Positions 38,595 to 50,900 of a stretch of 64,000 nt of DNA are shown here, one piece after another (within the stretch, counting starts at the first letter, position 1; every line of letters starts with the position of its first letter). Below the pieces are notes generated by a model, which had not been told where the DNA came from, did not search any database, and saw nothing but the letters and a program-made list of their open reading frames with translations. Source of the DNA: Nemopilema nomurai. Taxonomy: Eukaryota; Cnidaria; Scyphozoa; Rhizostomeae; Rhizostomatidae. The stretch covers positions 806,001 to 870,000 of the forward strand of contig PEDN01001353.1 of the NCBI GenBank assembly GCA_003864495.1, given 5' to 3'. Both the position numbers and the translations under genes were made by a program.

Positions 38595-41500
38595 GTTTCT
38601 CCCTTTCTCTTCTCCAGTGTGCCGATTTCAGAGCGCGCCTTCGCAGGATCCTAGTTTCATAAACATTTTTGGAACCACAGCACACAAGCCCAAATGTCAA
38701 CACTTTATGCAAGGTTTACAAAGATCACTTCTTTTCTCTTTCTACTAATCCTTCTCTTCAATTTTGATTTGACTAGAGCACAAAATATTTGCAGCTTTAC
38801 CTCTTTGATGGCGATTACTGTGTTGAGGAAATCGTAGAAGGCTTCATGAAGGCTTCGATGACCAAATTTTGTTTTTTCAATTCTTCAGATGTTTCAATTT
38901 CTTGCCAAGTTGAAATAAAGAGGGATGGAGCATTCTGGGGGTAATAGTGTGAAATTTTTATAACTGCTTGTTGTTTAAAATCTTGAGGCCCAAGCTGCCT
39001 TCAGGCAACCATAACCGGTTTTCCAAATGAATTTTTAAAAACCTGTCAACTCCACTGCAAGACCAAAAAACCTTTTGACAACCGACGATATCACAGCCAC
39101 TTAAAAGAACTTTGTTTTGGCTTTTGCTGCAATGTGGAATTCCAGCCTGGGGTCATTGAACCACTCTTATTTAAACTACCGAAACAAGCGATTAGCACGC
39201 TATTAAAAGTTCCATGTATCTCTTATCTCTCTTCAGCTCGGCTTATCGGTGCTACAGAAATTTTTAAACTGTAATACTCGGGCTGTGATCACGAATCAAC
39301 CAGAATAAGGACGATTGCTCTATTTCTAGACTCTTTCTATTCCATTCATTCATTCATTCATTCATTCATTCATTCAATCAATCCATTCCATAGAAATGGA
39401 GGCAACTGAGAAGTTACTCCCTGGTCAAGGCTCGATACATTTAAAAGGAATACCGTATTAATCTTTCTTCTGCATCGTTTCTGCATGCTGTTACGCCGAA
39501 TCGTATAAAATTATATTGCATTCTTGATACAGTCTTACTAATCTTGCAGTAACCTAAATATTTATCTTTGTTTGTTTATATCTTAATAAGCGATAGCCCC
39601 TCCCTGGGTCCACTCATGCTTTTGGCCAATTGAGTGCATGATTACTAATGAGCTCCTTTCGTCAAATCAGCACTTCGAGCTGTTTTACAATGAAAGCCAC
39701 CCATAAAGCCTGCGAAACTCAATGCTCATCTTCCACTCTGAAATCTAAAACTAAAATCTTTGAAATCCATATCACTAGAGCATTAAATTTTATTGACGAC
39801 AAACGTCTTTACATCTAAAGTTTGGTTTTGTTTGGAAGGCAGGCCTAAGTGTGAGAGACAACTTTCAAGACGTAGCGATACTTTGAAGGGCCTTAATTAT
39901 TCAAATCTACGCCTGGTCCAGATAAGACTTTTTTACCACCACCTACCTGTATAGGTGAACGTGTGGTATCGCGAATTAAAAAAAGACTTGTGGTGAATTT
40001 TGATACAGGACTAGAGCTTTCGTTGTAGCTTCTGACCCCGTCGCTTTTATCATAAGTTAGCTTTCATTGCTGAGCAGGCGAAAATAACAGCCTAGCTCTC
40101 CGCTCCAGAAATTCTAAGGGAAAATATAAACATGTGGTAGACACAAAACCATGCTTTTAAAAACACCAATCACAAAAACTTCATTTCTTGGAGTTGAAGG
40201 AGTAGTACGAGGCACAGCTGCCAAAAAACTGGAAACACCGAAGTTCAACAACTGATTCAATTTACTGTTCTTATATCCATAGCATTATGCAGAGTTGGCA
40301 ATTTCTTCAGGCCATAGTCTGTAGTTGTATCCTCTGCTTTCCCGGAAAGTGAACAAAAGCCTCCTGTTGAATTCAGGGACGTAGGATGCTTCTAAAAGTG
40401 AGGATCGAAAACGGGCCAGATGGTCAGTTCAAAAAAGGGGGCAAATGTCTACTCCAGTTTTTTCATTTGGAAGGGGCACCTATTGATAACATGGGGGTAT
40501 CATAAGCCAAAAAGTGGAGGGCATGGCCTCTCTGTCCCCCTGGTTGTTACGGGTTAAATCGTCATCAATTTAGTTGGCCTTGGCCGCGGTTAAATGCCCC
40601 GCGACCAGTTTGCTCCCCTTTATGAGGATTGGGTTTCATTTCTCTGCTGACGTCACTCTATACCATGATTCCGTCATGCTTCCCAACCTGCGGCCGCCTT
40701 CTTTATCGTGAGTATTTGTGAATCGTTGTGTGGAATGCGTGTTTCATGGCTGCAAACGTGGTGTCTGCGTCCGTAGAGGCAGTTGCGCTTTCCCCCCTTT
40801 CGACAGGTCTGCAGCAGGTATGCACATGTTTACGAATGTCCATGCCTTCCGGAGAAAACCGCTGCATTTGAATATAATTGGGATATCCCTTCTCTCAGCA
40901 AACATGTTATAAAGTTGAATGTCGGTCATATTGACATAGTTTTCGATCTGATTGAGAATCTGCTCCTTAAAAAGCTTTGAGCGAATGATCTTAAAGGAAA
41001 AGCATCTTCGTGTTTGCGTTTTTCTCAATGAAGACAAAGACTATTTGGCCTTAATACCATTTCGAAAGGCACCATTCCTGATGATTTTCAGACGAGAAAT
41101 TGTATAGGGATTTATCGGTCAACCACATACTTTGTGAGATCTCCGAGCCTGAATCGTGAAGGAGAGCTCAATGGAGCGAATTCCCCTGTCAACACAGGTA
41201 TTCTCGGTGGAATCCAATTGGAAATAAACCGCGCCTTGGATTGCTGTAAACTACAGTTGTTGTATTGATCTATGAATGAATGCCGACTTTCTGTCAAGGA
41301 TCAAAGCGTCAACGAAGGCCTGTCTGGTCAAGGCTGTAGCCCCAGCTGATGGCCTCCACGCCTCAATTTTCGTGTGCAGACGAATGTCGTGCCTATCATT
41401 TAGCGAGTACAACTTCATCCAGCAAAACTGATTTCCAGTGCAATTCTAGTTTCGGCTCCTGATTTGCAAATCAAAAGGTCCAAGTTAAGCAAAGTCTAGA

Positions 41501-43151
41501 GAACTGTTCCTTTTTTGCAGACATAAATCAGTTGTTTGTTTACCTAAGACCTTGTCGCATTGCAGACTTCAGATTTAATTATTTGGCCTTAGCAGAACCT
41601 CATAGAAACGCCGTGTCTTGCGTACAAACTGATAGCTTTATGATGAGAGGGGATTTTCCCATACCTTTCATTGACGAACCCTGCAAGGAGCTGCACAGCA
41701 ACTTTCTTTTCACTTGCGAGTGGGTGTCGGGCTCCTTTGACAGAACGAGACTGATTTCCGACCAATGCTGGCTCTATTTTTTCGTGCCTGTACACAGCTT
41801 AGAATGTGTTTCGGTAATGAAGCGTTTTTATAACCACATGAAGGCATGCAGCAGAAATTTGTGTCTAAACGTTAGATAAACCCAACCTGGGGGTAGGCAT
41901 GACTGCTTAAACCACGTCAGATGAAAAACAAAGAGCCAAGACACGAGGCTTGTCCGATACCGCAATTCCCCATCTTTGATCATGTTTGACTATAATGGGC
42001 TGTGTCGAGCTTCATTGGATAACAGAAGGGGTTTGTTGATAACCGGCCTAATAGGCTGACAACGGTTCACATCAAATTCCAAGTGATAATTATGAATGAT
42101 TGCAGCCAAGTGGAAATATCAACGGAAACACTGATGAACAGTTGCTGCATACGTAAGGAGTTCACGCATTCCCCATCTTCAAAGTGATAAAGTTTCAATG
42201 ACCAAAAGAGATCAACTGGTTGCGGTGGCTGACAAAGACTCCCTCAAGCTCTGAGGCACCACTGCCCTGCGCAATGTCAATCTATTATGACGTCAGGTCC
42301 CACACCACTGACGCTGTCCCTTGGGTCGACTGACGTGGACAAGGATATGATGTCAAGGGAACCCAAAATAAAGGGAACCCAATTGGACTGCAGCAGAAAT
42401 ATCGTCTTGACAAATTACATCCAGTTTGCTTTGGTGATTTCTTCAAAATATATTTACAAATATTTACGTTTCTGTTAACTCACCAACAATTTACCAAACG
42501 CGTTTTGATAAAATATCACAGGAGTTCTATACAGCACTGAAACCCTGGTACACAAACTCAAAAGAGAACGTGTTAGGGTTCCTAATATTGTGCATCGTTC
42601 TGTCCACAACACTTCAACGAAATTAAAAATTTTTTTCAAATGAAGTCATTTTATTTAGCTTAAATATTTAGCTTTAGTTTAAAAGTCCTAATAAACCTAA
42701 AAACTAAAAATACAACATATTTGCAACGAGAAAGAAAACGAATAAGCCATGATCTTTTAGGATATTTGGCAGCAGTATTTGTGCAGGTCAAACGCCAATC
42801 AATTATAGAAAGCGTCAATACCACAAAACGTACTAATAATAGACCAACTAAATGTATTCTGGATAAACAGAAAATTGGGTTGAACGAGGCTTAAGACCAC
42901 TATGAACCCACACGGCAATATTGAGCAAAAGAAAGCCCAGCTTAGACCAAACTTTGATACTACCAAGCTTGCATTTTGCAAACTGCGCCTGTATAATGCT
43001 AACTGTTATCATACATCACACCGCTTGAATCCTCAACAGGAGCCGTCAAAGAACAAGAAAGTTAGCGCCCATCAAAGGCCCAGGGTGGAACAAACATGGT
43101 TCCGTGACCACCGCCTGCTGCGGACGACCGGGTGCGCGAACATGAGCGGGC
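38595..43151. other. Intergenic region between ELAPOR and topoisomerase II
   Basis: 4.5 kb holding the ELAPOR promoter side and the topoisomerase II 3' flank. It contains an (ATTC)n microsatellite, two TGACGTCA palindromes (40648, 42288) and some open frames of 60-115 codons without recognisable homology. The longest (41532-41879, plus) starts at an ATG and codes 115 residues with no domain I can name. I do not call a gene. Confidence 0.5.
39341..39376. repeat. (ATTC)n microsatellite
   Basis: About eight ATTC units in tandem in the intergenic region upstream of ELAPOR, degenerating into ATTCAATC at the right end. Confidence 0.9.
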
Positions 43152-44998
43152 CTAAAAATCATCCTCCTCCTCATCGTCCTCGTCAGATATGACAAGACTC
43201 GCGTTCTTGTCCTCTTCTACCTCGCTTTCATCCGAATCCGTCAGGTTGTAGTTGATTTTGTTAGCGGTCCTTGCTGCGCGGGATCTAATGGGCTTGGAAG
43301 GGCCTACCTCGGCATCATCAAACGAAAACTTGTCCTCTTCGTCGTCGCTGTCCTCAAAAACCCTTTTCTTCTTCGTGACAGCCTTTTTTGCCGGCATCGT
43401 CTTTTCCCTCTTCGGCGCCACCTTCCGCGCATCTTTCTTCGCAGGCTGCAAAATTGACCGACGCCAAGTAAATCACAAACAAAAATAACGTGCAACAAAT
43501 TAGCAAATTCGAGCCTAAAAAAATTAGCGCCTGAAAACCTAAAATTCAATGGCTCAAACTGGATCACCGAGCCCCGTCCAGTTTTGTCTTACCTTGGAAG
43601 CGGGTGGGGCTGGCTCTGCTGAATCCTCATCACTTGCCGACAACAACGCGGCCCTCCGTTTATCCTTCGCCTTCGCAGCCGATGCAAACAGAGTGAGCTG
43701 CCTGTCGTCCTTTTTCGCGGCACCTCTCTTCTTTGGGCCAGCTGCCTGGGAACCAGCTTTCGAAGCCGCGGCACCAGTCCGTTTCTTTGCCGTCTTCTTT
43801 TTTGGGGCTGGCGGTGACGAAACCTCGTCGATAATGGCGATTTCTGAGTCCGCGTCCATTGATTTGTAGGATGCTCTGTCTGATTCTCTTTCTGCTGCCT
43901 CGTCAGACTCCCTGTCAGCCTCACCAGACTCCCTGTCAGCCTCTTTGTTTTTCTTTGGCGTTAGTCGCTGAATGAGCTCCTTGGTCCTTTCCACTTCGCT
44001 GTTCTCACCATCAGACTCGATGGTCTCAAAAATTGGCAATGGTTTGGCTGCAACTTTCCTCTTTTTCATTGGAACGAATTCATCTTCGCTTTCGTCTTCT
44101 GAAATATGGAAACTTTTCTCTTCATCCGACGAGTCGATTGTCAGCTTCTGCAAAAATACGTCACAGTCAGAACATTGGCGAAACCTTCTATGAACCAAAC
44201 ACCCATAAACGTAATAATAGCATAAATAGCATGATAACAAACTATTGCAATTCACTGTCAATGGCGTCCTTCACTAACCTTTACTTAGGAAAACTAGGTT
44301 TATCGCGATTGGTGAGCTGATAAGCAGACAATCTCTGACACCAGGTTAGTGATGAATGACGACACAAAAACGAGATAATAAAAACGAGATAATAATAATA
44401 CCTTTGGCTCTTTCTTCGCCGCATTCGCCGCACCGAAACTGAGCATGGATTGCTTCTTTGCTCCGTTGGAGACTGCAAAACGAGAAACAGGCTCAACTTA
44501 CATGGAACAGGTACATGTCTACAGAAGGACAAAGCCGCAAAAACCCATTGACAGCAACCGACGACTCCCGCAAAAAAAATAAATGGCCAATACAGTTGCA
44601 CCGTTGCTACTTAGTCGTTGCGTCACAAGACTCTAGTCAATGAAGAGAGTCTCGAAAAACTTACCTTTCCTCTGAGCCAATCTTTCTGCGAGCGACAAAA
44701 TTCCTGATGCGTGTTTACTAGTCGTTTCGCTATCCTTTTCGCTATCCTTTTCGCTATCCTTTTCGCTGGCTTTTGAACTCAGTTTCTCGAAAGATTTTTC
44801 ACTACCGCTCTCGCTAATTGTGTCCTTCTTTTCTTTTTTCGCCTTCTTTGTGGCATTGCTTTCTTTGGCGTCATTCTTCTCTGCCTTTTTCTTCTTTTCC
44901 TTTTTCATCGGCTTCAGTTTCCGCTGTCGGCCCCCTTTCGATGTCGTGGAATTCTTCTTCGAAGCCAGTTCCTCTTCTCGTTCAATCTTCTCCACCCT
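43152..44998 (-). other. Lineage-specific C-terminal domain of topoisomerase II
   Basis: Exons 44665-44998, 44402-44472, 43593-44147 and 43152-43445 encode about 415 residues of alternating acidic and Lys/Arg-rich low-complexity sequence, as expected for the disordered tail that carries nuclear-localisation and phosphorylation signals. Features: four-residue repeats of E-K-D-S (44726-44767), repeats of EADRES, a QSMLSFG segment and a separate RQLTLFAS segment that look like vertebrate QTTLAFKP (possible PIP-box-like motifs), and many S-D/E casein-kinase-2-like sites. Confidence 0.8.
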
Positions 44999-47900
44999 CT
45001 GCAAAAAAATATTCGGTCATAATCACTCGACAAGCTATATCTGTAGAAAATCAAAGCCAATCAGTAATTATCGTGAAAATGTAAACATTGATAGCATCAC
45101 TTGAAGACGTCTTCCTATAACCAGATAACCTGGTGCTTTCGATCTCTGCCTAACGTTAAGGACAACACACCTCTAATTCAGCCAAGAATGCATCAAGATC
45201 CGCCAACCAAAGATCTTCTGGTGTCTTCTTCAACAGCGCTTCAAGTTCTGTTTTCTGGGATTGAAAGAATAATATCGTAACCATACAAATTTGAAAGTAG
45301 AAGCTATCGTGAAGGAGGGGAGGCAGCAAGATTTCCCAGGCAAATCAACCATAAGACACGTTGAAAGATGCTAACTTTAACGGACATTTTTAATTTTGCA
45401 ATTATTTCGTAGTTAGTAGAGACATGAGTTTTTGATACACGAGTTTTTAAGCTAGCTAGGCTTTTATCAATCAAAAATCAATTAATCAGGCATGCAATCA
45501 ATCAACAGGCTAGTGGTTCAAATAGGCGGCACCTCAGAGTTGAAACTGCCAAAGGTACTGACCTTCTTATCACGCTCGGCCAAAAGTTCGTCTTTCTTCT
45601 CCTTCGACAAGCTCCACAGGTTCATGTTCAAGATGAAGTTGAAGTCGGGGCCAGCCTCGCTGCTGACAACGCTGCCAGCCTCGCTCTCATCGTCCAGAAC
45701 GATGTCCTTTTCGATCGACTTCTTCCAAGCCTTGACAGGGTCAGACATGTATCCCTTCTCGAGAAGGGTCGCCACGACATCTCGCTTGTTTCGATTTTCT
45801 ACAATTAAGTTATTGTTTTAGACATGCCTTGTGAAATATATATTATATATAGATATATTCACTCCTTACCGAAGAACGCACTCCAAAACCACAGTTTTGG
45901 AACATGTGTGCACCAATTCCCTATTCTGAGGCACAAAAAGCTTGCGAATGAAGATTGATAGCGAACATAATGCGGAAAGATTTGACGTACCGATGACAAC
46001 CTTGCCGTCGATCTTCTCCAGAATGAACCGGGCCTGATTCTCCAGCTTCAGGGCCTCAGCTTCGAGCATGCCTCGCAAGTATGCTTTCCTCTCTCTGTAT
46101 AGCCGTCGCCTAATCTCAAAGAATTCTTTCAGGATATCTTCGGCCGTCTCGTACCGGTGCAAAACTCCTGCTGCGTCAAACAGCACCTTCAAAGATAAAC
46201 ACGACTGGGTTAAGGGAAAAAGTTTCTGGAAGAAGGGCTTGAACAAGAGCAATCAATGCTTTCATAGGGTTGAAAAGTTCATAAAATTCAACCAGCAAAT
46301 TGAGTTCCATCATGCCAATGGTGTTTGTCAAGCAAAATTATTCTCTAGATGAAGAGTTTTCTCGGCAAGAAAATATATATATATATATTCCTGGCTGCAT
46401 TTGAAACTGATATTTCAAAACAGTTGTGAAAACCAACCATTGAAGAGCAGGCGATGGAGCCTTCAAGCCTGAACTTCTTCGCAATTCCCTCCTGTTCGGC
46501 TTTGGCGAGCTCTTCTTCTCCCATCGAAACAAAGAAATCGATCGTCGTGTCCGTACAGCAGTCACGGTAGTCGCTAAAAAGAGAAACCCACTGAGTTGAT
46601 TGACGCATATCACCATCGGAAGTGCGGCACATGAAAAGGGGGCACATGGAAAAGGGGGCACGGGAGAGGGGTAATGATGCATGGGACTGGGACATTTGGA
46701 AATGGGGCAAGGGACTGGGACATTTGGAAATGGGGCATGAGAGTGGGACATTTGGAAATGGGGCATGGGAGTGGGACATTTAGAAATGGCGCATGGGAGT
46801 GGGACATTTGGAAGTGGCACATGGGAGTGGGACATTTGGAAGTGGCGCATGGGAGTGGGACATTTGGAAGTGGCGCGTGGAAAACGGGGCATGGACAGAC
46901 AGCTGGGCAAGCGGCCATGGTTCAACAAAACACTTCGTCTACCCTATGCATGGCTTGATCTTCTCGGTTCCGTGCAAGAACGGCTCGAGTGTGTTCTCTT
47001 TGTAAGTCGTCGTCCATGTCTTCAGAGGCAGCTCGGTGATTTCAAGCGTCGTATCGTCAACGACGTCATAACACCCAACGCAGCTGTACCTGCTTGGCTC
47101 GACTTGCTCAATGGTGCCTCTGAAATTCTTATACCAGGGAACCTGTTGGGTGGCCAAGAATAGTCGATCAGCCTGAAGCAGACTCAGAGCAATGTCAACA
47201 CAAAGAGTGACTATATTCGAATTGATTAAAATCTTATGTAACTTGGTACAAGACAAGAGCGTTACATCCTGCTGTATCCCTGGTGAAAATGTATTACGAA
47301 AAGCTCACTAGAATTAAAAAATATCTAAAGATAATCTGGTCTGGCTGTAATTGCAGCATCTAAAGGCATGCACGGGGACATTTAGTGACGTGTATGTGCA
47401 AGCAAATGGCTTAAAAAAAATATGTCATGCATTCATCAAAAACGGAAGATAGAGGGGAAGAAGGCAAAAATCACCATGGGCTCCAGTGGTTCGCCGGCAA
47501 TCATCCTCTTGATGTTTTCAGCCAGATCTATAGGGTTGTAGTTCGGGATTTTGGTGGACCAGCCTGTGCCAATGCCATCAGCACCATTGACGAGAACCAT
47601 TGGCAGAATGGGACAGTACCACTCGGGCTCGATCTTCGTGCCGTCGTCGAAATTGTACTGAAGAACAGGGTCGTCCAGCACGGGGAAGATCAAGCGCGTC
47701 AGGGGACTCAGCATCGTGAAGATGTAACGCGGGCTGGCAGAGTCCTTGCCACCGTTGATGCGGGTGCCGAACTGGCCGATGGGCTGCAGCAAGTTGATGT
47801 TGTTTGAGCCAACATAGTTCTGGGCCAGGTTCACGATTGTGCCCATCAAACTCGTCTGAAAAACAAAGGTTGCCATTACTGCGGCTCGAGATCTTCCGAG

Positions 47901-50900
47901 ACTGGGGTGTAATAACTTGGAGGTCCAGGGAGTTGCAGAAATTTGCAAGTGAACGCAGAATGTATGTCTCAAAGATCAATCGTAAAACCAGAAATAGAAT
48001 ACGTACTTCGCCGTGGTGATAGGCAGAGATCTCTGCAACAGAACCAGCCAGCTGGGCAACTTTAACCTCCCGCTTGTCGTTCCTTTTCATGCAAGTGAAG
48101 AGGACTTTCCTTTGACCAGGCTTGAGACCTGCAAAGACCAAAACAAAAAGGGCATCAATCAAAGCCATGCAAAACCAGGTGAATTCGAGGACACAACAAC
48201 TTTCTATGCACGAGAAATTAACAAAGGACTAAAAACAAATGATTGTAGAGAGATTGACAGTCGAGAAGCGCAGTTAAACCTTAGACATACAGTTGAAGCG
48301 TAGTTAAGCATATGAAAGCGTATTAGCAATACCGTCGACGAGAGACGGAATGGATCGTTCGTTGTCAGCATTTGAAAACAGAATCAGCTCCTTGTTCACA
48401 AAGTCAGAGTAGGTGACTCTCCTTGTTTCCTTTGCGTACAAGTAGATCTCAGGCATTCCCAGTTCCCTTCTTCTTCTCCTCTCTTGCATCCCCGAGGACA
48501 ACCAATCTTTCCTATTGGATATCATCTTCTTGCTGAATGCCTAAAATGGAAAAGATCACTTTAATTTCATTGACAACATTTTTGGGCGATTGCAGAGAAG
48601 TAATTCCACCTTTTGCTATCCTCAGTTTAGAAACAATTCCAATACCTTGGGATAAGAACGGGATGAAAACGATACTGGTGCATTTTGTGCAAAACAAATA
48701 AGCCATGTCTACACCGTCACATCAGGTACACCGTGGAGACGGGGAAGGCAGAAGAATCAGTTGAAAAAGAAAATTCAAATTGGGTTGAAACTTACAAGTT
48801 CAATAGCTTGATCGCTCGAAACTCCTTCATAATCAAAATCTATGCAATGTCTCAGCATGTCACTGAAGTATTCTTTGGCTTCCTTACTTGTGCTGGTACC
48901 CAAACCTTTGTAGTACTTTACTTTCCATGATTTTGAGTTGGGAGTGTTGTCTTTCCATTCCTGGAATTCTGGCAAGCTGAAGAAAGACAGCGTCTGATTT
49001 CCTTTTGAAACCTAGAGACGAAGGCAAAGAAACCAGTAAGACTCTTAACCCTATACTACTTCTTTCTACTTGAGAAGCAGATTGGTAGCCCTGTCAATTT
49101 TTCTCTTCCTTCCCTTCGGCACCACAAGCACTTTGCTCTTGCATCTGACCTAGCTCATCTCTGAACTTTTACAAGCATTTTATTAACAACAGCCTGAGAA
49201 AGCGTACCTTAACAATAGGTGTGATGAATTGCTGGAGGAAGTTTGTCTGCAAGAGACTGGGCCAATTATGATGAATAAAATTGATAAGGAGTCCTTTGAT
49301 ATGGGAGCCATCTTGATCTTGATCTGTCATAATCATCAATCGCCCGTATCGCAGTGACTTCAAATCCGCGTCACTCGAGTACTTCTTCTTGTACTGAAGA
49401 CCCAAGATTTTCACCAAGTTGTTTATCTCGGCATTCTCCATTATTTGCTTACTGGTCGCTTCCCGTACATTGAGCAGCTTTCCGCGCAGTGGGAACACCC
49501 CAAACTTGTCTCGCCCGACAATCCCAAGACCGCTGATGGCCAGCGTCTTGGCTGAGTCTCCCTCCGTCAGGATGAGCGTGCAGCTCTGCGACCTGATCGT
49601 ACCAGCGTCGTTCGCGTCGTCCAGCTTGGCAATCCCCTTCAACTTTGTCCGCTTCGTGCCAGAGCACTGACTGTTCAACTTCTCTTGGGTCCGGAACTTC
49701 ACCCACGCCATGATGCTGTCCATAACCCCACAACCTTGTACCTAATCAAGGATGGCGCAAAGTCACTTTCATACAAAGATCAGAGAGACATAAAGTAAGT
49801 ATATTGAAGGGGAAACTAGACGAATTGGAAATAATGAGAAAACAGAGGTTTAACATGACATAATTAGTGCTTATATGCTGATGGATAGAAAAACACAATT
49901 AACCTGGTGTTCACTTCATTACAAAGTCTAATGGGTAAATACATAACCAACTTTGCAAGTGAGTGTAACTTACATATCTTAAGTTACATATTGTTACTGC
50001 CAAATAACGCCATAATACTACATTTATTATAACTTGTCTTGGTTGGCACAGCATCTCCCCTCTAATTACTTTAGCCTAACAACATACTCAAAGATCAAAT
50101 GCACTGGATGTTATGCCATTGAAGGTAGCTATTTAGAAAAGAGTAACATTCATAACTTTATGTAAACCAGAAAACCAATAAAAGGACACAACTAATGTTT
50201 TCCAAGTACAAAAAAGCTGTCCTATGAAATCACATGATACATGAAACTCTTATTGTGCAAAAACACTATCAGTGACCATTGCTGAAAACACCCACAATTT
50301 CTGTAATAAAATCATTTTCTTTTAGCAGTCACAAAGAAAAGATTTCAAGGGGGTGCAGTTTTTCAACCAGCTTTGACAAAGAAATGTGTTGATGAACTGC
50401 CTTTCACAGAAAATATCAGTTAATATCAATAAGCAGAAACCTAATAGCAATATATATACCATTTTGATAAACTTCTCAGAAAGTTCACAGGTTGATCCAA
50501 ATGATTTTTGATTTAGTGTCATGTTCTCTTTTGTTTGTGAATCAAAGGCCGGGTTTTCAATCAAACAGTTCACAAAGACCCAAAGGTGGTTCTTGATTTG
50601 GAATGGCTTGATATTCAGTTCTTTGCTTGCTTTCTTTTTCACAGCTGCCATCATCTTTGAAACAATCTGATCCACAACATAGTTAACATGTGTCCCACCC
50701 TAAAATAAAAAGCAATTATGTCTCAGTCAAATTTGTTCAAGAGCAAAATAGTGTTATAATCAAATACATTTCCTTGTAATCAGGAGACATTTCAAAAGTA
50801 ATCAAATGAAATGAACAAGACAGTGACATCAAGAGAGCATTCAACTGGAGATCAGTGGCTTAATGACAAAGGATGAGTGAGACATACCATTTAGCTTGAA

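Noticed and set aside
43549..44193. Plus-strand frames opposite the topoisomerase II tail exons (106 and 73 codons)
   Set aside because: Shadow frames created by the Lys/Glu/Ser-rich coding strand; the minus-strand reading continues the topoisomerase II protein in phase.
46345..47163. Long overlapping open frames on both strands (up to about 196 codons) around the 46.7-kb array
   Set aside because: They run through the stop-free 28-bp minisatellite and into true topoisomerase II exons in wrong frames. Repeated peptide units change frame each copy, as expected for a non-coding 28-bp period.
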